A stretch of 64,000 bases of DNA. Origin: Strongyloides papillosus (Eukaryota > Nematoda > Chromadorea > Rhabditida > Strongyloididae). The position numbers were made by a program, and so were the translations under genes. A model generated the notes under the pieces. It was not told the DNA's origin and ran no database searches. It saw only the letters and a program-made list of their open reading frames with translations. Shown in pieces: positions 44,338 to 57,065 of the stretch. The stretch is taken from positions 682,001 through 746,000 of the forward strand of contig SRSI01000046.1 in the NCBI GenBank assembly GCA_005656395.1, in the 5' to 3' direction. Numbering within the stretch: position 1 is the stretch's first letter; the number at the start of each line of letters is the position of its first letter.

Positions 44338-45427
44338 ATGTCTACAAGACCTTTAGTCACCGTCTATGACGAGAAGAACAACGCTACTGGCACACAAGTT
44401 AAATTGCCAACAGTTTTCACAACTCCAATCAGACCAGATTTAGTCAGTTTCATTCACGATCAAGTTCGTAAAAACAAAAGACAAGCCCACGCTGTCTCCA
44501 CCAAAGCTGGTATGTTTACGCTACATTAAATTGCTTTTAATAATAATATTTCAAAATTAAGGACACCAAACTTCCGCTGAATCATGGGGAACTGGACGTG
44601 CTGTTGCTCGTATCCCACGTGTCCGTGGTGGTGGTACCCACAGATCCGGACAAGGAGCTTTCGGTAACATGTGCCGTGGAGGACACATGTTTGCCCCATT
44701 GAAAGTTTACCGTAGATGGCACCGTAGAGTTAATGTAGCTCAAAAGAGATACGCTATTGCTTCAGCTATTGCTGCTTCTGGTATGCCAGCTCTTGTTCAA
44801 GCCCGTGGACACACCATTGAAAAAATCAATGAAGTCCCACTTGTTGTTTCATCAAAGATTGAATCACTTACTAAAACAAAGGAAGCTGTTGAGATCTTAA
44901 AATCTCTTGGAGTTTGGGGAGACATCGAACGTGTCTACGCTTCAAAATCAACCCGCGCCGGAAAAGGAAAAATGCGTGATCGTAAGACAAAACAAAAATG
45001 TGGACCAGTTATTATTTACAACAATGATGGTGGAGTTGTCCGCGCCTTCCGCAACATCCCAGGAGTATCTCTTGTTAATGTTAACAAACTTAATATCCTT
45101 AAATTAGCTCCAGGTGGTCATCTCGGACGTCTCATTATCTGGTCAGAAGCTGCTTTCCAAGCTCTTGATGGAATCTATGGAAACGATACTATTGCATCAT
45201 CCAAAAAAGGATTCGCTCTTCCAAAACCAAAAATGACTGTCACTGACTTCAATCATATTATTAATTCTGAAACAGTTGTCAAGGCTCATAAATTAAAGAA
45301 GATTACTCTTGCTAAGACTGGAGTTAAGAGAAATCCACTTAAGAATGCTGCTGCTATGAACAAGCTTAACCCATATGCCAAGATCCAAAAGAAACTTAAC
45401 AAAGCCGCTGCTACAAAGAGCGCTTAA
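44338..45427 (+). CDS. rpl-4: 60S ribosomal protein L4 (uL4)
   Basis: Exons 44338-44509 and 44562-45427 (52-bp intron) encode 345 residues, the same length as in C. elegans. The start [14 protein letters not shown], the long internal loop ([28 protein letters not shown], positions about 77-104) that lines the exit tunnel, and WHRRVN are all conserved. The coding sequence is clearly richer in G and C, with many C-ending codons, than neighbouring genes, as expected for strong translational selection. A poly(A) signal AATAAA lies at 45492-45497, 65 bases after the stop. The gene is convergent with the cyclin gene. Confidence 0.97.
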
Positions 45428-45491
45428 TTTCTAACAAGAAAGCATATTTGGGTGGCCTCGTTTTGTTATTTCTTTGAACCTTTCGTTGTTG

Positions 45492-45497
45492 AATAAA
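45492..45497 (+). terminator. Poly(A) signal of rpl-4
   Basis: AATAAA in the context TTGAATAAAACTTG, 65 bases after the stop codon. Confidence 0.5.
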
Positions 45498-45624
45498 ACT
45501 TGTTTTATATAATTATTACTTATATACATACAATATATATTTTTTATCATATAGAATTAATTTTTATTGTGGCATTTATATAAGGTAAGAGTTAGTGTAT
45601 TAGAAATTAGTCATAAAAAGGCAG

Positions 45625-46775
45625 TTAATAATTAATTGATTTAGTTATTAATTCAAAAACTTCTTCACTGGCAATTTGATTTATGAATTGTCTAAAACAG
45701 TGGTATTTTTGATATAAGTTTGGTATAGTTGTTTTCAGATGTTGGCTAATTGTTGATATTAAAGCACAATTATCAGTGGTTGATGTATATGATAGCCATC
45801 TAACTAATTCAGGATCTATTTTTTGGTTTTGTATCTTGTGACTTATAAGAATAGCACATGAAGCAATTGTCGAGGGTTTCTCTGATGAGATAGTAGAATC
45901 AAAAATACAACAAATACAAATTATATCACATATTTGTTTTATTGCATTTTCAACAGTTTGTAGGTTAAGTAACTTCCTAGCTATTTCCATGGAATATGAT
46001 CTAATCATACGAAATCCAACCAAAGTTAATATCTAAAATATTTAAAATTTAATAATCATAATATTTATTACCTCTACTTCATTATCACAAATATCCTTTT
46101 CTGAAAATTCTTTATTGCCTAATTGTATACATTCATTAAGAGTTATTGGGTATACATCTTCAAATTTTGATGCAATAAGAAAGCATGTTACTCCAATAAC
46201 AATTGCGTTTTCTGAAGTAATAGTTTTACGTTTAAATACATCATCAATTAATGATCTAGCCAAGAAAATAGTTTTGATACAGATCTCCGGGTGGCACGAA
46301 TGTATATAGACGAAAAAAGTAGACATATCCTGATAAAGTTGCTTTTGATGTAGTAAAATATCCTTATTGTCAATGTGGTTGAAAATATATTGATATTTGG
46401 TCATTGATTCATTTGCCAATTCTAAGTACAAATTATCTATTTGGTATGTGAAAAATTCATCTTCATCTGAGGAAAAAGGTACGTCAGAAACATTTTCTGA
46501 CACGTTAGACAACTTTGTACTATCTTTCTTTGACTCCAGAAGGATATTGATATATTTCATAAATTGAGGCTTTCTTAAAAATTTACGTCTAATATTCAAT
46601 AAAAAATTTTTCCGATCTTTCGATTGTCCCTTCGATTTTTGTTTTTTAATTGGATTATCATTTTCGATACGTTTCAAATGAATTATCTAGAAAATATAAT
46701 TAAGAAATTTATTATATTACGTACTTGTTTATTAATAGCGTTTTCACTAATCCATCCTCTTTTTTTTGACTTCAT
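45625..46775 (-). CDS. Divergent A/B-type cyclin
   Basis: Three exons, 46725-46775, 46072-46686 and 45625-46032, encode 357 residues; the introns are 38 and 39 bp with clean GT-AG ends. The first exon gives MKSKKRGWISENAINKQ. Residues about 135-235 form a cyclin box (MSTFFVYIHSC…ARSLIDDVF…VIGVTCFLIASKFEDVYP…CDNEVEILTLVGFRM) close in pattern to A/B-type cyclins. A second, weaker helical repeat follows. Cyclins activate CDKs. No clear destruction box (RxxLxxxxN) is visible at the N-terminus, and the canonical MRAILVDW motif is missing, so it is a divergent member. Which C. elegans gene it matches is not clear to me. Confidence 0.75.
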
Positions 46776-47346
46776 TATTAATATCTATATTGACTATTTC
46801 CAGAACGACTAATATATGCAATTATATAACGTCAGTAGTTAACAATTATTAATTTCTTTTCCAATATTTTGCTTATTATTATAGATAAAATTTCATCAAA
46901 ATTGTAATATAATAGCAATTTATTCACAATTTAGCTCAAAATATGTGTAATTTTCCTTTTAAACAAATTTTGTTATCTATTTTTAAAAGTTTTTTAATAA
47001 TTCGAAGAAAAATTAGTTCCTAGAAATTTTATATAACAAGAAATACGTAGAGAAAAGAAGATAATTATTTTGTTTTCGGAACATAATTATAAATGTAAAA
47101 GTAATTAAATACAAATGAAATCTCACAACTCGAGAATAGTCGATTATGTTACGATAAAATATACCTTCCGAAAGTGAAACATTAAATTTCACTTGTAATT
47201 ACAATCTTCTGTAAATCCAGATTTTGAGGAAAAAAACTTTACGATGAAATGTCGAAAATTTCGTTATTGAAAACTAAGAAAAAAAATTTTAGGTAACAGA
47301 ATTTATATCAAACAACAAAAACAGTAAAAAAACACAGCTTTTAAAT
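46776..47346. other. Intergenic DNA between the cyclin and rpl-17
   Basis: About 570 bases, both flanking genes on the minus strand. It holds the rpl-17 3' UTR and the cyclin promoter. Nothing else was seen. Confidence 0.4.
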
Positions 47347-47889
47347 TTAAGCAGTAACTTGCTTTGTCTTCTTGGATTTCTTAGCTTTTTCAGATGAAAC
47401 GGCTGGTTTGGAGACAGTTTCTGGTTGCTCAGAGATAATAACTTCAACGTGACATGGGGAGCACATGAAAGGATTGATACGTCCATGGGCACGGTAAGTA
47501 CGTCTGCGCATCTTAGCAGCTCTTTGGACAACAATGTGTTCAATGACAAGGCGTTCAGAATCAAGTCCTTTGCATTCAGCATTGCTTTCAGCATTCTTCA
47601 AGAGTTGGAGGATGAATTCACATGACTTGACTGGCCATCTTCCTTGAGTTGTATTGAAAGCTTTGGCTTGAGCTTTTCTTCCAACACCACCATTGAATCT
47701 ACGGAAAGGAATAATTTCTTTCTTATTCATGACATTCTCAAGGTATGTTTGAGCACGTTTAAGTGGCATCTTAGCGATAGCGCGAGCAGTCTCGTGTGTA
47801 TTCTTGAAGTGAACACGGAGATCTGATCCACGAGCTTTGGCGGATTTGGTGTTATTTTCTGGATGAGCACAATAGTGGACCTTGGTCAT
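47347..47889 (-). CDS. rpl-17: 60S ribosomal protein L17 (uL22)
   Basis: A single exon encodes 180 residues. [31 protein letters not shown] starts the family. [45 protein letters not shown] and the hairpin [21 protein letters not shown] (which reaches into the exit tunnel) are all conserved. As with rpl-4, codon use is richer in C and G than in its neighbours. A 25-bp near-perfect palindrome lies about 180 bases upstream (48068-48092). Confidence 0.97.
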   Translation of the reverse strand: MTKVHYCAHPENNTKSAKARGSDLRVHFKNTHETARAIAKMPLKRAQTYLENVMNKKEIIPFRRFNGGVGRKAQAKAFNTTQGRWPVKSCEFILQLLKNAESNAECKGLDSERLVIEHIVVQRAAKMRRRTYRAHGRINPFMCSPCHVEVIISEQPETVSKPAVSSEKAKKSKKTKQVTA

Positions 47890-50290
47890 TTTGAATAATT
47901 ATTTACCCTATAATTAATTTAGATTAGATAAAAGTAAATTAAATGATAAAAAATTCCAATAAAAATAATGTTTAAACGAAAATTGTCAAATATAAAAAAT
48001 AAACTATAATATTCTTTATATTTTTAAAATAGATATTTTACCAATGGGAGAAAATAGTGATAAAAAGCGCAAATTTTCTAAGAAAATTTGCGGTTTCCAT
48101 TTTAACAGTACTTCAATTTGCCTGTCTACCATCTTTCGTTATAAGAGTCGGATTTGAGAAATATGTCTACTGTTGGTAGAATAATGGTCTTATCAAGAAG
48201 TAACTGTTTATCAAAATCTTGGTAATCTCTATTGAGTTGGATTATGATAATTACATTCCTACACCATTTTTTATTCATAAGTTAATGGTATGAAAACTGA
48301 ATATAATTAATTTCAGTCACTTACGATTATTTACTAGAAAAAATGATGTTTTTAAAGTTGAGATGCGTTTTAACATTATACAACCACCAATCATTTTTTT
48401 ATATTTTTTATCACTACCTCTATTTAAAGATTGCTATATTTTTAAAAGTAGTTTAATTTAGGTAATTATGTCATATAGATTTTATTTAACTAGAGAATAG
48501 GTTTATAAAATTTATTTCGAGTATTTGTGTATGGTTTCCCTTATTGTTTTTTTGTTTATTACTTTTATTGTTAAAAGTTAAATATAGTGGTTACATTATT
48601 ATTGTGCTTATTTTATATATTTTGTTGCTAAATTTAGTTTATCGTCATTTGATATGTAAGTTATGATAGGCTGAAGTACATATTTTTATTAAATGAATCA
48701 CGCCAAATAAATATTGGCGAAATAACAACTGAAATTACATAATTTTCAAAAATATACCTCCAAGATTTTGAAACAGCACGTCAAATGAAATCACACTCTT
48801 TCTTAAAAATATTATTCAAACCTAAAGTATCAAACTACATTTACTAACTTTACACATTAAAATTACTTCAATGTGTCTATTATCAATAAATTTTTTAATA
48901 AACTTTGTCATTTAATAGTTCATAAATTATTTAAAAATTCTTGCAGCAATTATGTGAACTCTATCTCCACCATATAACATAAAAATAAGAAAATTAATTT
49001 ATAAGAAATTTTATTTTACATAAATAATCACGTTGGTAGAAATTTCGTTAAATTCATAAAAGTCAATGATTGTCACTTAATTAATAGGTGTATTAACTTC
49101 AATTAGTACTTTACTTTGTTTTTTACCCTATAAATGTTTCAATAAAAATGTAAATTAGGTAGCCTATCAAGAAGTAATATCTCCATTTACTATTTTTAAT
49201 TAATATTGTTTTCTATTTATTAATTTTAAATAATATATTCATATCTAATAGTGACTCCAACTTTACAGCACCTCTGTTTATGCATCTTGACTATAATTTG
49301 CCAAAAAAACATGTTCTTAATAATGAATAAATTATAAAACTTCGGCTGTCACAGTTTCACAAACAGCATACTTTTTTCTTATAGAAAATTTCCAACTTGA
49401 AAGTTTATGTTTAAGAATTTATGAACAGTACTTTGTGAAATTTATATTTTTTTAGATTTAGAATCTATTTTAAGTGAATAATAAGGAAAATATGTGGGAA
49501 AGAATTAGAAAATCTAGTGTGTAGAAATATCTTTTACTTATCAAAAATTACTATACCTTTTTTTTTCATTGTACTAAATAAAAATTAGGTTTCTCTTTAC
49601 ACTTTTTTAAGAACATAAGTTATTTCAGTTATTATTTTTTGGTAGGAGTACTCATAAACATGCACATTTTTATTTCTACTGATATTACTATTTATTATTA
49701 AATAATACATTATTTACTAAAACTTTTATAAATTAAAATTGATAAAAAGTAGTGTTTTCGATAAAATAAATGTGTGAAAAATATATGAGCCACTTATATT
49801 TAATATTAAAAATAAAACAATATATTAATATAATTAATTTCCAACTAAAATAAGTTGATTAATAATAAATACATCCAAATATGTTTTAATATTATAACAA
49901 GTAAAAATTAATATGTAAATATATCTATTAAGTTCAAAACAAAAAGTGATAAGATATATTTATACCTTTATATTATTCATTAACATGACAAGAAAAAATT
50001 TAATAATTTTAACTTTAAATATTGTTTTGACTAGTTTGTTGAAAATAACGTATAACTATACTCGTTATGTATGGGCGTCATTACTTGTGTATTTCAAATA
50101 CATTCATTGACATCATTAACTGTATCAACTTTCTATAAAACTTTTTTCGTTATAAGACATTTGTAGATAATCAAACTGTTTCGGGTAAAATGACGTACTG
50201 TGTGTGTCTGCGCGATTGGAACATTGTTTAATCACCTTTAGCACAGATTTATTAAAGACATATTTTTGTTTCAGAGATAGGAACATAAAA
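47890..50290. other. Divergent intergenic region between rpl-17 and the zinc-finger gene
   Basis: About 2.4 kb. The first ~350 bases include a palindrome and a more balanced block (48,100-48,260), likely the rpl-17 promoter. The rest is AT-rich with no gene. A TTTCAG at 50,271-50,276, about 15 bases upstream of the zinc-finger ATG, is a probable trans-splice acceptor. Confidence 0.4.
48068..48092. repeat. 25-bp perfect palindrome upstream of rpl-17
   Basis: CGCAAATTTTCT and AGAAAATTTGCG are exact inverted 12-mers separated by one base. It lies 179 bases upstream of the rpl-17 start. It could be a dimeric factor site or a cruciform-forming element. Its function is unknown. Confidence 0.75.
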
Positions 50291-51390
50291 ATGTCACTTC
50301 CTCCTGAGGAAGAATTTTTGTGTCCATCTTGCAACAATATTTTTTATTCAATCGACTATTTAATAGCTCACTTAGAAGAATCACTACGTTTTAATGATGA
50401 TACTCATAAACAAACTGTGAAATGTCTGTTTTGTGATGTATATTGCAACGGATCTCAATCTATATTACATCATTTATATACTGAACATATACAAGAATGG
50501 CCTACATCATCTAAAAATGATGTACTTCTAGAACCGATTGCTGAGGTTACAAGTACAACACCAACTATAAAAGAAGGAACTGTGAGTAAAAGGGTTATCA
50601 AAAATGAAAGGAAACATGGATGTGGTTTTTGTGAAAAAAAATTTACTAGACCAGCTGATGTTAGGCGGCATGAAAGAATCCATACAGGTAATATTTCAAA
50701 TTATTTGTCAATTATAAATTTAATTTAATTTAAGGTGAAAGACCGTATGCCTGCCGTGAATGTGATAGTTCTTTTAAAACCAGACATCAATTAACACAAC
50801 ATTATGCTATCCATGATAATGCTTTACCATCAGAATTTATTTGTGAAGTATGTAAAAAAGCTTATTTTACAAAAGGAGCCTTAACACTTCATTTGCGAAC
50901 ACATAATAATACTAACCCATTTTCATGCAGTTATCCTGGATGTTCCCAAGCTTTTCATACTAATCAATTACTTAAAAGACACATTAAACGATCACATCCT
51001 CAAAAACAAGTTATTGATAAAAAAGGGATATTAAAAACGATAGAGAAAATTTCGCCTAGTAAAACAAATCACCAAATCATAAAACAATCAGAGAACTCAG
51101 CATTCGACTTACAAATACCTGAACCACCCCCTTATGAACATCATATTAGTTACCCCACACAAATAGTTGTAACAGATCCATCTGAAACTGTATCATGTGT
51201 GGATCCCGTTATTATTTACGAATCTGTAGATAGTATAAGTGGAAATATAGAATCCACAACTATTATTCCTACACAAATGTATCAAACTGTAGAACCAATA
51301 TATCATGAAATGATGCCTTCATATCCTCAATCGGTGTATCACACAGAAGAGTCTTGGGATTATTCTACGGAGTACCCTAGAACAAACTAA
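50291..51390 (+). CDS. C2H2 zinc-finger protein (TFIIIA-like finger pattern)
   Basis: Exons 50291-50687 and 50735-51390 (47-bp intron) encode 350 residues. An N-terminal pair of degenerate Cys/His motifs (CPSC…H, CLFC…H) precedes four good C2H2 fingers: CGFC…HERIH, CREC…HYAIH, CEVC…HLRTH and the longer CSYPGC…HIKRSH. The intron falls in the TGERPY linker between fingers 1 and 2, which confirms the splice. The last finger's C-x4-C spacing is seen in TFIIIA and related proteins. The C-terminal 120 residues are Pro/Tyr/Ser/Thr-rich and look like a disordered effector region. A DNA-binding regulator is inferred; whether it is the true TFIIIA is uncertain, since that has nine fingers. Confidence 0.8.
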
Positions 51391-51550
51391 TAAAATGCCT
51401 CTAAAGCTTAAATCTTTCACTATTAATAATAATATGATTTTAAGTATAATTAATGACAAAAATGTATATATAGATTATTTTCTATGTTTTTTTACTAAAC
51501 TTAACAAACAACTGATAAAAAAAGATAATTAATCAACAAAATTTGATAAT

Positions 51551-52315
51551 TTATGATGTTTCAGACTCTTCTTTAGGTATACATTCCAAAGTATGTAATA
51601 CAAGATATGAAACTGTCTCATCTGGTGGTGTGTGAAGAACTGCTTCGCATGTATTAATATTGATACGTTTTTTAAATAAAGGACAATCAATAACAAATGT
51701 TTCATATTCACCACCTTCCCCACAAACGTTAATATTATATTTTTGTTTTAATATCAGAAGTTGGTCACGAGATTCTCTTAGTGTTTGTCCAAGAAATTTT
51801 GTAGTTAAACCACAAGATGCTACTTTGATAATAATTGCTTCCACTCCATCTTGAATCATATCATCCAGTAATTCAGTTTGATCCCTATCCCATAAGTATG
51901 CCAACATTTTGAGGCCCATTCTTTTACAAACATTCTCCACACGATTCTTCTGGTAAGTACTTTTTATAGCACCAACAGAGATTGCTTCAATATCAGGGTA
52001 ATGTGTCACAACAGCTTGCATAAGAAGATACAAATCTTCAACTTCATCATTCTCATCTTGTTCATATTCCAAACCTTGTGAAATAGGTTTTCCGGTAATA
52101 ACTTTTCTAAATAACGGAATGCTATTCATTGCTTCTCCAATATACTGAATTGCTTCTGCCCCAACAGACTGAAACATGTGAGAATCAATTTCGTGGTTTC
52201 CTGACGTTGGTGGATATAAATTAGCAAGGCAAACAATTTCATGTTTGTTCTCAACACATTTCATTAAGTTATAAATAGAATCTTTCCCACCACTAACGAG
52301 ACCAACAACTTTCAT
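51551..52315 (-). CDS. dph-6: Diphthine-ammonia ligase (DPH6)
   Basis: A single exon encodes 254 residues, near the 267 of the human protein. The N-terminal PP-loop SGGKDS (residues 8-13) binds ATP. GHEIDSHMFQSVG-like and KPISQGLEY segments follow, then VGAIKSTYQKNRVE, LAYLWDRDQTELL and GEGGEYETFVIDCP, which is diagnostic. The enzyme carries out the last step of diphthamide synthesis, amidating diphthine on the His of elongation factor 2 with ATP and ammonium. The gene is convergent with the zinc-finger gene (160 bp) and lies 450 bp downstream of akirin on the same strand. Confidence 0.94.
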   Translation of the reverse strand: MKVVGLVSGGKDSIYNLMKCVENKHEIVCLANLYPPTSGNHEIDSHMFQSVGAEAIQYIGEAMNSIPLFRKVITGKPISQGLEYEQDENDEVEDLYLLMQAVVTHYPDIEAISVGAIKSTYQKNRVENVCKRMGLKMLAYLWDRDQTELLDDMIQDGVEAIIIKVASCGLTTKFLGQTLRESRDQLLILKQKYNINVCGEGGEYETFVIDCPLFKKRININTCEAVLHTPPDETVSYLVLHTLECIPKEESETS

Positions 52316-52763
52316 TTTACCTAAAGAGAATTTAGAATATTTTTGTTGATATTAAAAAACTGTATCTTATGGGTATAACCAAAGTAGAAAAAAATACAAT
52401 GAAGAAGCGAGGTCTTTTATTACTAGAAAAAGGTGTAACACACTTAAGATAAAGACTTTAAAATAAAATTTAAGAGGTGACAAATTTACAGAAATAGCAA
52501 AAAAATTGTGATTATCCAATCAATTGCATACCATGCTTCTAAAATACTACATAAACAAATTACAAAAGAGAGGATATCAACAGGTTCAAAAGATTATCGA
52601 CATAGATACCCTTGGATGTGTAGTCGATTTTATAGCACGAAAGATAGATAGACCAATATATATTCCTGAATTGAAAAGACACCATTAAACCATACTCTTA
52701 TTCACAGCAAACCATTATTGAAATTTAATTATCCATAAAACTCTAGAGATATTTCTTTATTAG
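52316..52763. other. Intergenic DNA between akirin and DPH6
   Basis: About 450 bases with the akirin 3' UTR and the DPH6 upstream region. The spacing is longer than usual for a tight operon. Nothing else was seen. Confidence 0.4.
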
Positions 52764-53493
52764 CTATGAAAAATAAGAATAGCTATGATCATTCTTGTTA
52801 TTCCTTTGAAATTGTTCTTCAGCAAATTGGCAATACTGTTCATGTTGTTCCTCCAACTTCTTTCTAATTGTAACTTCATACTCGGAGCGGAGGTTTATTT
52901 CTTGTTGTTTTAGAAGGCGATTGATGATACTAAACATTTCTTCGTATGTGTATAATTGTTCATTTAGTGAATCTCCCCTTCTATTGCACTTTCTTTTACC
53001 TCCAATGAGTAAAGAGTCACTATCTGAGTCACTACCTGAACTTGGAGACCCGGCTTCTCTAAATCTTGTATAAGCTGACACTGCTTTGACAGAACTATTG
53101 TTTGGCGTTTCACATGATGAATCCTCTACATTCTTATCCTTCCGCTTTGCAATAAGTCTCTTTCTCTTATTCAATGCTGTTATCTCTGTGTTCAGGAAGC
53201 GACTTATTTGTTGATCTGTTAGCCGGCAGGATCTTTCAATTCCAGCAAATATTGAATTATCTTTGGTTTCCTAAATTTTGTTTACACATTATTATGAAAT
53301 ACATCTAACTTACATTATCCTTAAGAAGGTTAAGAGCACTATTCATAGGTAGACTAGCAGCAAGGGTACCCAGTTGAGGTCTGAATGGTGAACAATAGGC
53401 AGATCCACGAGAACGCTTTGCCTCTATGCTGTTGTCAGGACTAAGGTAGGCTTCATAATCATGTGGGCGCTTTAAAGCAAGTCCGCAAGTCAT
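52764..53493 (-). CDS. akir-1: Akirin, nuclear transcription cofactor
   Basis: Exons 53314-53493 and 52764-53270 (43-bp intron) encode 228 residues. The start MTCGLALKRPHDYEAYLSP and a basic nuclear-import patch (AKRSRG) match the conserved akirin N-terminus. The C-terminus has the conserved helix LYTYEEMFSIINRLLKQQE, RSEYEVTIRKKLEEQHEQY and an ending, SYSYFS, close to the usual SYVS. The middle is Ser-rich with an acidic run (SDSDSDS). Akirins bridge transcription factors and chromatin remodellers, and in C. elegans also act in synaptonemal complex disassembly and in innate immune responses. The human proteins are near 190-200 residues, so this one is slightly long. Confidence 0.92.
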
Positions 53494-56400
53494 ATTGATG
53501 TTCTGAGTAAATATAATAAATATGTATTAGTTGATGAAAAAAGTATAATATCGGCAAATCTTAAAATGACGAAAGAAATACGTGTGCATAGACAATTCAA
53601 GATCAATATAAGATCTATAATGTTTCAAGGACACGTCAAGCTTTTTAGAAAGTAATAATGTTAATTAAACAGTTAGTTACAGCTTTCCTAAATGACGTTA
53701 AAAAAAATTAAATTATTAACGTTTGAACGAGTAGAAGTAGCATTCAAATAACAGACGTATGCAAAATTCTAGATTTTTCTAAAATCTGCAAATACTAACT
53801 CTCGTTGAGACAATAGTTAAAAAAATGAAATATTGGGCCAGTAAAAAAACTAAGGGAAAAGCTATAATTTAGGTGATTCAGATAAGGCAATCACCCAAAT
53901 AAATATTCTAAACTAAAATAACTACTTCTGGGTACGTAAAAATGGGAATAGGAGAAGTTTCAAAAAGTTGCCTATCGAATGATTTTAATGCAAAATGCAC
54001 ACTAGTAGACTTGTATGCTCAGACAGTCAATACAAAGCATTTTCCCATTAGTCAGGCGGAAAATTCGTTGTAGGACCCCATCAAGGCATTCGTTGTAATA
54101 TTTACACTTTTGTGATAACGATTTATCCTACTACGTATTACAAGTTTTTTTGCTCACATTTTGTGTAAATAAGCTGTGTAATATCAGTTTAAAAGTACGT
54201 TTGAATGAAAGGATAAATTAAAGAAAGAAGTTGATATGAATATTTTTTGAATACTATCAAAATACAGCTTTAATAATTGTTGTAATTTATTTTAACGTTA
54301 TTTTACAATCACATTCGTATCATATTTCAGTTTTTTTGTTTAAAACATTTTATATTTTGTTTACAAAGCATTTTGATGTAAACGTTTTATGGATAAGTTT
54401 CATTAAATAACAGAATATTTAACATAAATTTTGTTATCTTAATATAAAAGACATAAAGATAATTTTTTTTTCTTTACAATTGAATTTATTTTTTTTTATT
54501 AAATTGACAACTTGTAAAAAATATATATTTTGACAATTCTTCTTTTTTGGCTTTGAAATAAATTGGAAACTTTTCACAAAAAATTTAATACAGCAAAAGT
54601 ACTCTTTTAAAAAATATTTAACATGCTAATTTTTTTAATTTCTAAAAATAAGTGGATAATCATAACTATTCTACATTGTAAAGTGTATATTATCATTATA
54701 ACGATAATAGATTCATTCATAAAGCCACTTTTAATAATTAAAATATGTTTACAAAAGTGTACTTAAGATTTTCTTTCACATGCTTCTCTTTTTAATATCT
54801 TTGGTTCTCCAAATTCCTATTAATATAATCAATGAACTTAATTATTAAATGAAATATTTGACTTTAAAGGAATAGTCTATGTATCAATTGCTTATTTATT
54901 TCCAATAAAATAAACTATTATAATTTATGTATTATGTTTTATTGATATTTCTTTATATCAATTTTTGTTTATATGAAAATTCTAATTGTTATGGGGAACC
55001 AAATATTAACAAAAAAAATTTAACATAATTTATTGTTTTTTTTTATGTTTGTTTGAGATGATTTTAAAAAAAACATTTTTAAGCCCATAATTAAGATACA
55101 TATTTTTATATATTTTAAAGAAAACATATTGACAAATTTTAGAAATTTATCTTGAGCTTTTTGATACCATAACAATATTTAAAAGCAAAATAATGTTATT
55201 TGTCATTTGTATATTTCCTCTATATATGTCTTTAAGGGTAAAAGGACTAATAGTTATTGTTAGCTATGACAAGAAATTGGGTTACTTAAGAGGCAAAAGA
55301 AAGCTTGAGCGAGAGCATATATAACTCTCGACTGCCGCTAAACCCTTCGCTGCAGGCATCGAATATTATTTAACTTCTCTTATCAACTCATCTATACTTT
55401 AGTTTTGTGCTACTTTAATTTCCAACTATTTTAACATTGAAATAAATATTTATCCTTACTTATTATTATCATATCTGTTCACTGGCTTAAGAAATCAAAG
55501 TGTTCCTATCAATGCTAGTGTCGTTAAAGTTTATAAATTTGACATTCGTATGTAGTGAAATTTTTTAACTTTATCAGATATGATAGTAAAATATTTTAAT
55601 TATCTTTTAAGTTAAATGATATGTACATATACTTTGTACATTTTATTAAATTTAGCCATATTGATCTTTTAATTAATTGTCATTTATTTTTCATTTTACT
55701 TTAAAACAATTAATTATAACTTTTAATTAAATTATACTTATTTACAATAATGTGATATTACTTTGGATGTATACATATATTTAAATATACCATACTCCTC
55801 TTAACCTATATTTTAAACTTTTTTGCACTATATAAATTCTCGCCATTACCGTTCTTTTATGCCTATTAATAATGTAATGATGTATATATATGTATATTTT
55901 ACAAGAAAACAAACTAGTTAAAGACATTCAACTTGATGAACTTTCTATGTAATATCTACTATTTAAAATGTGTTTGAAATCATTCCATATTCCTATGAAC
56001 ATAAAATATTGCGCAGGTGATAATATTTTACTAGTTTATACATTCTCTAAAAATTTCTTCTCTGAATTATAGTGATGATTTTGAGTTATACTTATTAACA
56101 TTACCTTTAACACATTATATTTTCCATTCCAATATTCATGTGTTAGAATGTATGTATGTTTTTCTGTATCTCTTTTATAAAATATTCGATTCAAATAATT
56201 ATTGTGTAAAGACTAGTTGCTTCTACACCTTGATATTTTCTCTACCACTTTACTAAAGTTATACTCACGCAATTTTTGTTCTCTAAAATACATAAAATAT
56301 TAAAATTTGTTCTCTAAAACTTTCAATAGTATAAAAATATTTAATTCAGAAAATTTTTTTCAAATGTATCTAGAGATTTTTTCTCAATATTTTTAATCTC

Positions 56401-57065
56401 TTAACTAGTTTAATGTTTCTTTCCTTATAATTTTCAATAAAATTATATAAAAATGTCTTTTTTTTATAAACAAAATTGAAATAAATTATTTGGAAATTTC
56501 TATATTGATAATGTCAGTACATTGATAAAACAGTTGAGAGGGAACGTATCAAGTCTACAAACATAAATCTTCATATTTTGCGCATGCACAAAAATAGAGG
56601 ACAATAATATATTTGAGTCCTCAACTAATATCTTTTATAAAACTCCATTTAACTCTACTATATCAAAATTTATGATTATTGAATTATTTATAAATTCTTA
56701 ATCTTCATCAAGCACATATATTTTGTTGGTTCTTCAATTTTATATATATACTCTATTACAATAAACACATAATGTTGATCTCGTAAAATAAAACTATAAT
56801 ATTTACTTTTTCAATTCCCCTCCAACAATTATTATTTTTCAGATGCACATTTAACATAAAATTTAATAAGAAAAATATTCAGATTTAAAGCTGTTAATTG
56901 TGTAGATTCTTAAAGTGCTCTTCTTTTATTACACATTAAATTTTTTAAAGAAATATATTTTATTTTATTATTCTGTTTCTATTCAACAAATTGATAATTT
57001 TAGTTTTTGCTTTAATTTATCAATTAATAATCCCCTTCAAAGTTTTATTACTAAAATAAATTAAA
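53494..57065. other. Large intergenic region upstream of the CaaX gene
   Basis: About 3.6 kb. The first 700 bases (akirin promoter side, 53,870-54,170) are less AT-rich. A second island at 55,265-55,370 has a TATATAA and a short hairpin. The remainder is A/T-rich, with no open frame. Confidence 0.4.
55265..55370. promoter_or_regulatory. Balanced-composition island with hairpin and TATATAA
   Basis: CGAGAG (55310-55315) and CTCTCG (55325-55330) form a 6-bp stem with a 9-base loop that includes TATATAA. Downstream is CTGCCGC…CCTTCGCTGCAGGC. In this AT-rich DNA it stands out and could be a core promoter of a distal non-coding first exon or of an unannotated RNA. No transcript can be shown from sequence. 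Confidence 0.3.

Noticed and set aside
47289..47594. 101-codon minus-strand frame over rpl-17
   Set aside because: Alternative frame of uL22 coding sequence.
55255..55300. Possible spliced-leader RNA gene (sequence like TTGGGTTACTTAAG)
   Set aside because: The match to the nematode SL1 sequence is weak, with no adjacent splice donor and Sm-site arrangement on either strand.
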